A DNA stretch of 5,979 nucleotides, taken from positions 1-5,979 of the forward strand of contig JAFAFZ010000473.1 of assembly GCA_023423215.1 (NCBI GenBank). The letters are read 5' to 3'. Below are positions 1 through 4,541 of the stretch, in pieces. The notes beneath the pieces were generated by a model, which searched no databases, was not told the origin of the DNA, and saw only the letters and a program-made list of their open reading frames with translations. Numbering within the stretch: position 1 is the stretch's first letter; each line of letters opens with the position of its first letter. This DNA is from Actinomycetes bacterium (lineage in GTDB: Bacteria; Actinomycetota; Acidimicrobiia; Acidimicrobiales; Microtrichaceae). A program made the position numbers and the translations under genes.

Positions 1-1
1 C

Positions 2-328
2 TTTAACTCGCCCCACGCCGAGGTGGCCGCGGCCGACCCGCACGACGCCGAGGAGGCGGAGGCGTACGCCGAGCAGGTCGACCGGTTCGTGCGCGAGCTC
101 GACGACGCGATCTCGGCGGCCGGTCGTCCCGACCAGCTCGCCGAGGATGCCGAGCGCCTCTCCGCCGCCGTCGGTCAGCTGGCCGCGGCCTCGACCGCGC
201 TGCGCGCCGCGGCCGAGGAGCGCGACGCGGACGCCGCGGCACGCGCCGCAGACCAGATCGCGGCCCGGGGTCTCGTCGTCAACGAGCTGTCGGTGCAGCT
301 CCGGGTCCCGGCCTGCGGCGGCTTCTGA
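2..328 (+). CDS. C-terminal part of an unidentified helix-rich protein (5' end outside window)
   Basis: I do not recognise this protein. The frame is open to the left edge, so the 108 visible residues are probably only its C-terminal part. A GTG at 23 could be read as a start, but it has no Shine-Dalgarno sequence before it. The visible part is dominated by Ala, Glu, Asp and Arg, has leucines or other hydrophobics at roughly heptad spacing, and should fold as two or three amphipathic helices or a short coiled coil. It ends in a less helical tail, VPACGGF, with the only cysteine. No catalytic motif, membrane segment or signal peptide is visible. Third positions are nearly all G/C, which supports real coding. 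It converges with the crotonase gene, with 24 bases between the two stops. A small lipoprotein or secreted helical protein is possible, but the missing N-terminus would be needed to say. Confidence 0.6.
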   Translation, partial: FNSPHAEVAAADPHDAEEAEAYAEQVDRFVRELDDAISAAGRPDQLAEDAERLSAAVGQLAAASTALRAAAEERDADAAARAADQIAARGLVVNELSVQLRVPACGGF

Positions 329-349
329 GCGGACCGGGGGCGGCCCGCT
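328..349. terminator. Candidate bidirectional hairpin between convergent genes
   Basis: AGCGGACC at 328-335 pairs with GGCCCGCT at 342-349 with one A-C mismatch, around a six-base loop. It begins on the last base of the upstream TGA and ends three bases from the crotonase stop, filling the 24-base gap between two convergent genes. There is no T tract on either strand, so this would be a GC-only actinobacterial type of terminator. The call rests on position and pairing only. Confidence 0.35.
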
Positions 350-352
350 GGC

Positions 353-1183
353 TCACCAGCCCTTGAACTCGGGGGCCCGACGCTCGCGGAACGCGGCGAT
401 GCCCTCGCCGAAGTCGCCCGAGGCGGTGAGCAGGTCCTGGGCCACGGCCTCCTCCTCGAAGGCGGTGTGGCGGCTGGACTCGAACGACCGGTTGATGAGC
501 CACTTGGTCAGCGCGAGCGCCTTGGTGGGCGCGACCGCGAGACGTCCGGTCAGCTCGGCCACGGCGTCACCGAGCTCGGCGGCGGGCACGACGCGGTTGG
601 CGATGCCCAGCTCGGCGCACCGCTCGGCGGGCACGGAGTCGGCCAGGAACATGAGCTCCTTGGCGATCTGCGGTCCGACGATGCGTGGCAGCAGGTAGGC
701 GCCGCCGGCGTCCGGCACGATGCCGCGCTTGACGAACACCTCGACCAGCTTCGCGGTGTCGGACATGACCACCAGGTCGCACGCCAGCACCAGGTGGGCG
801 CCGCCGCCGGCGGCCGTGCCGTTGACGGCGGCGACGACCGGCTTGTCGCAGTCCATGATCGCCGCGATCAGGCGCTGCCAGCCCTGCTTGATGAGACGGG
901 CCACGTCACCCATCGCCTGGGCGGGCGCGCCCTCGGGTCGCGGCGGGGCCGGCTTCTGCGGGCCGCCGAGGTTCGCGCCGGTGCAGAAGTGCTTGTCGCC
1001 GGCGCCGGTCAGGACGACGGCGCGCACCGACAGGTCGGCCGAGGCCCACTCGAACCACTCGGTCAGCTGGTCGCGCATCGCCGCGTTGAGCGAGTTGCCC
1101 TGGTCGGGCGCGTTGATCGTGATCCGGGCGACGCCGCCCTCGACCTCGTAGGTGACGAGGTCCTCGATGGAAGTGTCGCTCAT
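353..1183 (-). CDS. Enoyl-CoA hydratase/isomerase family protein, isomerase-like active site
   Basis: A crotonase-fold protein of 276 residues, near the usual length of about 260. The first oxyanion-hole segment is HFCTGANL (65-72), and the second is the triple glycine in NGTAAGGGAHL (121-131). The two glutamates that add water in classical enoyl-CoA hydratase are replaced by His130 and Phe150. The PDAGG motif (157-161) keeps Asp158, at the position of the catalytic Asp of PaaG and dienoyl-CoA isomerase. This suggests an enoyl-CoA or ring-epoxide isomerase acting on a cytosolic acyl-CoA thioester rather than a hydratase; the substrate is unknown. I chose ATG 1183 because GGAG lies just before it. 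GTG 1207 in the same frame would add eight residues that contain that ribosome site. The gene lies 55 bases after the ATP-grasp stop on the same strand. Two hairpins in that gap mean it may be only partly cotranscribed. Confidence 0.93.
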   Translation of the reverse strand: MSDTSIEDLVTYEVEGGVARITINAPDQGNSLNAAMRDQLTEWFEWASADLSVRAVVLTGAGDKHFCTGANLGGPQKPAPPRPEGAPAQAMGDVARLIKQGWQRLIAAIMDCDKPVVAAVNGTAAGGGAHLVLACDLVVMSDTAKLVEVFVKRGIVPDAGGAYLLPRIVGPQIAKELMFLADSVPAERCAELGIANRVVPAAELGDAVAELTGRLAVAPTKALALTKWLINRSFESSRHTAFEEEAVAQDLLTASGDFGEGIAAFRERRAPEFKGW

Positions 1184-1185
1184 GT

Positions 1186-1191
1186 CTCTCC
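1186..1191 (-). promoter_or_regulatory. Ribosome binding site that decides the crotonase start
   Basis: On the minus strand GGAGAG is followed by AC and then ATG at 1183. The GGAG core is four bases from the start, which is slightly close. It favours ATG 1183 over the upstream in-frame GTG at 1207, which has no such site. It also means this gene is read from a leadered mRNA, unlike the LLM and lyase genes. Confidence 0.5.
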
Positions 1192-1209
1192 GCGCTCCGT
1201 GGTGCACGA

Positions 1210-1224
1210 CGGCGGACGCCGCCG
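1210..1224 (-). other. GC hairpin between ATP-grasp and crotonase genes
   Basis: CGGCGG at 1210-1215 pairs perfectly with CCGCCG at 1219-1224 across a three-base loop. In the direction of transcription it is the second of two hairpins in the gap and lies 26 bases before the crotonase ATG. No T tract follows. It could help termination or processing, or be chance in GC-rich DNA. Confidence 0.25.
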
Positions 1225-1231
1225 GATCTGA

Positions 1232-1254
1232 CGGGTCGTCAGGTTACCGACCCG
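1232..1254 (-). terminator. Hairpin around the ATP-grasp stop codon
   Basis: CGGGTCG (1232-1238) and CGACCCG (1248-1254) form a perfect 7-base-pair stem. The nine-base loop holds the TGA stop of the ATP-grasp gene (1239-1241). It is the strongest hairpin in this gap and the other one follows shortly after. No T run is present. If it terminates, the crotonase gene would need its own promoter; if weak, it would only lower downstream expression. Confidence 0.35.
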
Positions 1255-2198
1255 GCCGGTCGACCACCGAGCCCGCGCACTGCGCGCACGTACGCCGCCG
1301 CGGCCCGGGCGGGCGCCTCCGCATCGGTGGCGAGGAAGTAGGACGGCTCGGTCAGCTCGAGCTCGAGCAGCATCGGCGCGCCGTGGTCGCCGCGCAGGAC
1401 GTCGACGCGTGCGTAGAGCGGTCGTCCGCCACCCGTGCGACGAGCCGTCTCGTCGAGCACGGCCTCGGCCAGGGCCAGCTCGTCGTCGCGTGGTGTCCGG
1501 GGCTCGATGTCCTCGCGTGCGTACAGCCCGTCGACGACGGCCGCACCGCCCGTGAGCAGCGCGCCCTTGCGGAACGCGTGGCTGAACTCGCCGCCGAAGA
1601 ACAACATGCCGGTCTCGCCGCGCTCCTCGACCGAGTCGACGTACGGCTGCACCATCACGTCGCGGCCCTTCGCCAGCAAGCGGATCACGTGCGCGAGCGC
1701 GTCGCCCCGCTGGTCCTGGTCGTAGCGGGCGGTGTCGCGGGACCCCGACGAGATGGTCGGCTTCACGACGTAGCGGCCGGCGCTCGGCAGCGCCGAGGCC
1801 GGGTCGGCGAGCGGGTCCGCCGCGTCCAGGAACGTCGTCGGCACCACGGAGAGCCCGGCGCGGGCCAGGTCGCCCAGGTAGTGCTTGTCCGTGTTCCAGC
1901 GCAGGATCGTCGACGGGTTCCACAGCGGGATGACCGCTCCGACCCGGTCCGCCCAGGCGAGGAACTGCTCGACCCGCTCGGTGTAGTCCCACGGCGACCG
2001 CAGCACCGCGCCGTCGTAGCGCGACCAGTCGACGTCCTCGTCGTCCCAGACGACCGCTTCGGCAGCCACGCCCCGCTCGGCCAGCGCCGCGACCAGCGGC
2101 TCGGCGTCGTCGTCGGTCACCCACGCGTCGCGCGCCGTCACGAGGGCCAGGCGCAGCGTCGCGCCGTCGACCGGGGCGAGGGGCTCGGAGGGCGTCAC
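1239..2198 (-). CDS. ATP-grasp enzyme, DcsG-like (O-ureido-D-serine cyclo-ligase family)
   Basis: A 319-residue soluble ATP-grasp ligase. An N-terminal Rossmann-like part contains LRSPWDYTERVEQFLAWAD (66-84) and WNPSTILRWNTDKHYLGDL (93-111), signatures I associate with proteins annotated as O-ureido-D-serine cyclo-ligase. The ATP-grasp core follows: Lys105, Lys146 in VVKP, a hinge at VQPYVD (183-188), and the metal-binding end with Arg264/Asp266 and Glu279/Glu281 in LLELELTEPSYFL. Such enzymes activate a carboxylate as acyl-phosphate and join it to an amine. In DcsG the bond closes the D-cycloserine ring. No other cycloserine genes are visible, so the true substrate is unknown and the DcsG label should not be taken as function. 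The start is a GTG sharing four bases with the upstream oxidoreductase stop, so translation is probably coupled. Family is confident, substrate is not. Confidence 0.9.
   Translation of the reverse strand: MTPSEPLAPVDGATLRLALVTARDAWVTDDDAEPLVAALAERGVAAEAVVWDDEDVDWSRYDGAVLRSPWDYTERVEQFLAWADRVGAVIPLWNPSTILRWNTDKHYLGDLARAGLSVVPTTFLDAADPLADPASALPSAGRYVVKPTISSGSRDTARYDQDQRGDALAHVIRLLAKGRDVMVQPYVDSVEERGETGMLFFGGEFSHAFRKGALLTGGAAVVDGLYAREDIEPRTPRDDELALAEAVLDETARRTGGGRPLYARVDVLRGDHGAPMLLELELTEPSYFLATDAEAPARAAAAYVRAVRGLGGRPAGSVT
2195..2198 (-). other. Four-base stop/start overlap (GTGA), translational coupling
   Basis: On the minus strand the oxidoreductase ends with the TGA of GTGA and the ATP-grasp gene starts with its GTG. 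No good ribosome site precedes the GTG, which fits reinitiation by ribosomes finishing the first gene. This ties the two products together more firmly than any other pair in the window. Confidence 0.75.
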
Positions 2199-3133
2199 CG
2201 GCCCGTCAGCCGCTCGACGAGCGGCGCGAACTCGGCCGCGGCGTCACCGGGGACGACGTGGTACGAGTAGCCCCACCGCTCGCGGCGGGCCAGGACCTGC
2301 TCGGCGAGCTCGTCGATCGTGCCGAGCATGACCATCGGCGAGTCCAGCAGCGCGACCGGGTCCGCCTCGAACGCCGGGGCCAGCAGCTCCGCGGTGCCCT
2401 TCGCGTCCGGGGTGACGTTCGCGACCGCGAGCCAGGCGTTCAGCTCCAGGTCGTCGAAGCGCTCCCCGGCCCCCTCGCGCACCCAGCCGACCTTCTGGTC
2501 GATGCTGTCGACCTGGGCGTCTCGCGCCGCGGCGGCGTCGATCTCTCCGGAGTGGATGGACGGGTTCACGCCGACGATGTCGGCGTGCGCGCCGGCCCAG
2601 CGCAGCATGCGCGGCGCGCCGGCGCCGATCAGGAGCGGCGGACCCTCGGGGCGCGCCGGCTTCGGGGAGCCCTCGAGCTCGGTGATCGTGAAGTGCTCGC
2701 CCTCGAACGAGAACGGCCCGGGCGCGAACAGGCCCTGCAGGATCGTGACGACCTCGATCATCCGGTCGACGCGCACCTTCGGCGAGTCCATCGGGATGCC
2801 CGAGGCCGTGTAGTCGGTGCGCTTCCAGCCGGCGCCCACGCCCAGCTCGAGGCGACCGCCCGAGAGCTGGTCGATCGTCGCCAGCTCGCGCGCCAGCACG
2901 ACGGGGTGGCGGAAGTCCGCCGCCAGGACCAGGGAGCCGATGCGAAGGTCGGTGCTGACCGCTGCGGCGGTCGCCATCGCGGCGATCGGGCCCAGGCCCT
3001 CATCGAAGTGGTCGGGGACGAACAGCGTCGAGTACCCGGCGTCCTCGACCCAGCGCACGGTGTCCGCCCAGGTCCTGCCCTCGAGCGGTCCGTGCAGCTC
3101 GACGGCGAAGCGCAGACGACGTGGATGTGCCAT
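2195..3133 (-). CDS. LLM-class F420-dependent oxidoreductase (MSMEG_2516-like)
   Basis: A 312-residue luciferase-like TIM-barrel protein. Family segments in order are GYSTLFVPDHF (33-43), LRIGSLVLAADFRHPVVLAR (63-82), and LSGGRLELGVGAGW (90-103), with a later PPLLIGAGAPRML block. From memory these match the TIGR03621 subgroup of probable F420-dependent oxidoreductases named after MSMEG_2516. The family moves hydride between reduced F420 (or sometimes FMN) and an organic substrate in the cytosol; the substrate here is unknown. ATG 3133 is chosen because the protein begins there with the typical LRFAVELHG strand and a TAAGGT box lies seven bases before it. The frame stays open much further upstream, antisense to the P450, but this is a GC effect. 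It is the first gene of the left-going set and overlaps the ATP-grasp gene by four bases. Confidence 0.92.
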   Translation of the reverse strand: MAHPRRLRFAVELHGPLEGRTWADTVRWVEDAGYSTLFVPDHFDEGLGPIAAMATAAAVSTDLRIGSLVLAADFRHPVVLARELATIDQLSGGRLELGVGAGWKRTDYTASGIPMDSPKVRVDRMIEVVTILQGLFAPGPFSFEGEHFTITELEGSPKPARPEGPPLLIGAGAPRMLRWAGAHADIVGVNPSIHSGEIDAAAARDAQVDSIDQKVGWVREGAGERFDDLELNAWLAVANVTPDAKGTAELLAPAFEADPVALLDSPMVMLGTIDELAEQVLARRERWGYSYHVVPGDAAAEFAPLVERLTGR

Positions 3134-3140
3134 GGGGCGG

Positions 3141-3146
3141 ACCTTA
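3141..3146 (-). promoter_or_regulatory. Candidate -10 box (or AAGG ribosome site) of the LLM gene
   Basis: Read on the minus strand, TAAGGT lies seven bases before ATG 3133. It fits the actinobacterial -10 pattern TAnnnT at the distance that gives a leaderless transcript starting at or next to the ATG. Its AAGG part could instead act as a Shine-Dalgarno sequence with ordinary spacing, and the sequence alone cannot tell these apart. I see no clear -35 box. Confidence 0.4.
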
Positions 3147-3157
3147 CCGCCGGCGGT
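3146..3157. promoter_or_regulatory. Perfect 12-base palindrome in the divergent region, possible operator
   Basis: ACCGCCGGCGGT reads the same on both strands. It lies directly behind the candidate -10 box of the LLM gene and shares one base with it, where a bound repressor would block RNA polymerase. It is 60 bases before the P450 start. No regulator gene is in the window to pair with it. Confidence 0.35.
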
Positions 3158-3180
3158 CGCGCCGGCTCCGACCCCGTCGT

Positions 3181-3208
3181 CCGACGCGCGGCGACCGACG
3201 CGTGGCAC
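3181..3208 (+). repeat. Imperfect 14-base tandem repeat before the P450 gene
   Basis: The unit at 3181-3194 starts CCGACGCG and is followed at once by a second copy at 3195-3208, with 11 of 14 positions identical. A 5+2+5 inverted repeat, CGTCG/CGACG (3175-3186), overlaps its left end. It sits where an activator would bind for the P450, about 10 to 37 bases before the GTG. It may be chance in low-complexity GC DNA. Confidence 0.3.
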
Positions 3209-3211
3209 GCT
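3206..3211 (+). promoter_or_regulatory. Weak candidate -10 box of the P450 gene
   Basis: CACGCT lies six bases before GTG 3218, the same placement as the stronger TAnnnT boxes of the LLM and lyase genes. It keeps only the A at position 2 and the final T of the consensus. The main support is that no Shine-Dalgarno sequence precedes this GTG, so a leaderless start would explain it. Confidence 0.2.
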
Positions 3212-3217
3212 CCCGGC

Positions 3218-4459
3218 GTGACCACGCTGGACCGGATCGACCTGTGCGACCTCGATCGCTTCGCCGACGGGTTCCCCCACGACGACTTCACGCACCTGCG
3301 CGACGTCGAGCCCGTCTGGTTCCACCCGCCGACCGAGCACGTGCCGGGCGGCGAGGGGTTCTGGGTCGTCTCGCGCTACGCCGACGTGTTGGCCGCGGCG
3401 AGCGACACCACGACGTTCTCCTCCCACACCGGTGGCGGGCGCGACGGGGGCGGCACGCTCATCGAGGACCTGCCCGAGGGGTTCACCGGGGTGCTGCTCA
3501 ACATGACGGACGATCCGCTGCACCAGCGGATGCGCACGCTGCTGACGCCCGCGCTGGCGCCGCGGGCCCTGCGGGCCCTCAGCGACGAGCTGCGCGGGCG
3601 GGCGCGGCGCATCGTCGCCGCTGCGGTCGAACGGCGCGACGTGGACCTGCTCACCGACGTCGCGGCCGAGCTGCCCCTCCAGGCCGCCGCCGGGCTGCTC
3701 GGCGTGCCCCAGGACGAGCGCCGCCAGCTGATCGAGTGGGCGGACGCCACGCTCGACTACTCCGATCGCGACCTCGGTGCGCGCTCCGAACGGGCGGCCG
3801 CGGCCTCGGCCGAGATGTTCGCCTACGGCCAGGACCTCATCGCCCGCCGGCGACGCGACCCCGGTGAGGACCTGCTCTCCCTCGCGGCGGTGGGCACGGT
3901 GGTCGACGAGGGCGTGGAGCGGCCCCTGCGCGACGACGAGCTGCAGCTGCTCTTCACGCTCCTCGTCGCGGCGGGCACGGAGACGACCCGCAACACGATC
4001 GCCGTGGGTGTCGCGGCGTTGGCCGACCGACCCGACGACTGGGCGTCGCTGGCGGCGGACCCGGACGCGGTCCCGACGGCGGTCGAGGAGATGCTGCGGT
4101 GGGCGTCCTCCACGCCGTACAACCGCCGCACCGCGACGGTCGACACCGAGCTCGGCGGCCAGCACCTCCGTGCGGGGGACAAGGTCACGCTGTGGTGGGC
4201 CTCGGCGAACCGGGACGAGCGCGAGTTCGTGGACCCCTTCCGCTTCGACGTGCGTCGGGCCCCGAACCGTCACCTGGCGTTCGGCCACGGCGGCCACTTC
4301 TGCCTGGGGGCGCGCCTGGCGCGCCTCGAGATCCGCTGCCTGCTGGTCGAGCTGCTCGCGTCGGTCGCCTCGGTCGAGCGCACCGGCGAGATCGAGTGGA
4401 CCCGCTCGAACAAGCACACGGGCGTGCGATACCTGCCGGTCCGGCTCCACCCGCGCTGA
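3218..4459 (+). CDS. Cytochrome P450
   Basis: A complete 413-residue bacterial class I P450, normal in length and with no membrane anchor, so cytosolic. Landmarks in order are the C-helix DDPLHQRMR (98-106), where His102 and Arg106 should hold a heme propionate; the I-helix oxygen-activating AGTETT (252-257); the ExxR pair Glu291/Arg294; and the heme loop FGHGGHFCLG (355-364) with Cys362 as iron ligand. All catalytic features are intact, so it should hydroxylate or otherwise oxidise an organic substrate using electrons from a ferredoxin and reductase, neither encoded here. The overall look resembles actinobacterial P450s of steroid or terpenoid oxidation, but I cannot name a CYP family. GTG 3218 is the only nearby start in frame and has no clear ribosome site. 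It is transcribed divergently from the LLM gene and precedes the lyase by 82 bases. Confidence 0.95.
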   Translation: MTTLDRIDLCDLDRFADGFPHDDFTHLRDVEPVWFHPPTEHVPGGEGFWVVSRYADVLAAASDTTTFSSHTGGGRDGGGTLIEDLPEGFTGVLLNMTDDPLHQRMRTLLTPALAPRALRALSDELRGRARRIVAAAVERRDVDLLTDVAAELPLQAAAGLLGVPQDERRQLIEWADATLDYSDRDLGARSERAAAASAEMFAYGQDLIARRRRDPGEDLLSLAAVGTVVDEGVERPLRDDELQLLFTLLVAAGTETTRNTIAVGVAALADRPDDWASLAADPDAVPTAVEEMLRWASSTPYNRRTATVDTELGGQHLRAGDKVTLWWASANRDEREFVDPFRFDVRRAPNRHLAFGHGGHFCLGARLARLEIRCLLVELLASVASVERTGEIEWTRSNKHTGVRYLPVRLHPR

Positions 4460-4464
4460 GCGGG
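4450..4464 (+). terminator. Hairpin around the P450 stop codon
   Basis: CCCGC (4450-4454) and GCGGG (4460-4464) form a 5-base-pair stem whose loop, GCTGA, ends in the P450 stop codon. No T tract follows. The short stem makes this a weak terminator at best, but the candidate promoter at 4529 fits the lyase gene being transcribed separately. Confidence 0.3.
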
Positions 4465-4484
4465 CCGCGGCTGACCGGGGCGCA
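4455..4484 (+). repeat. Imperfect 15-base tandem repeat after the P450 gene
   Basis: The 15 bases at 4455-4469, which include the P450 stop codon, are followed directly by a copy at 4470-4484 with 12 of 15 positions identical. Both begin GCTGA. It may be a remnant of a small local duplication across the gene end. No function is apparent. Confidence 0.3.
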
Positions 4485-4506
4485 GATCGACGGGTCGGCG
4501 CGACAG

Positions 4507-4516
4507 GTCGGCCGAC
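4507..4516. promoter_or_regulatory. Perfect 10-base palindrome before the lyase gene, possible operator
   Basis: GTCGGCCGAC is its own reverse complement. It covers the place where the -35 box would fall for the candidate -10 at 4529-4534. A second GGTCGGC copy lies at 4493-4499, upstream of the one that enters the palindrome. A regulator site is plausible, but ten bases is short for GC-rich DNA. Confidence 0.25.
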
Positions 4517-4528
4517 GCAGGCGGTCAG

Positions 4529-4534
4529 TACGAT
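4529..4534 (+). promoter_or_regulatory. Candidate -10 box of the lyase gene
   Basis: TACGAT matches TAnnnT and lies seven bases before ATG 4542, the arrangement expected for a leaderless mRNA. An alternative reading is AGGCGG (4519-4524) as a ribosome site for ATG 4533, nine bases upstream in the same frame. The two readings give proteins differing by three residues. Confidence 0.4.
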
Positions 4535-4541
4535 GCGGACG

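Noticed and set aside
1184..1207. GTG 1207 as the crotonase start
   Set aside because: It would add eight residues atypical of the family and place the GGAG ribosome site inside the coding region.
467..1231. 254-codon + strand frame across the crotonase gene
   Set aside because: It is the shadow of a gene with intact crotonase motifs on the other strand, and its own translation resembles no protein.
1152..2270. 372-codon + strand frame across the ATP-grasp gene
   Set aside because: It is an antisense shadow, Arg/Val-rich, without motifs, opposite a complete ATP-grasp enzyme.
2258..3217. P450 reading frame open for about 960 bases before its start, antisense to the LLM gene
   Set aside because: This stretch has no P450-like or other recognisable sequence. 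The P450 has its full normal length from GTG 3218.
3203..3217. Sigma-54-like promoter starting TGGCAC before the P450
   Set aside because: The -24 element is present, but no -12 TTGC-type element lies at the required distance, and the site would run into the start codon.
3777..4541. Possible P450-region/lyase fusion, because the lyase frame is open back to 3777
   Set aside because: Upstream of 4533 the frame is a shifted reading of the P450 gene, composed of Arg/Ser/Thr-rich sequence. The lyase family begins at the MSER methionine.
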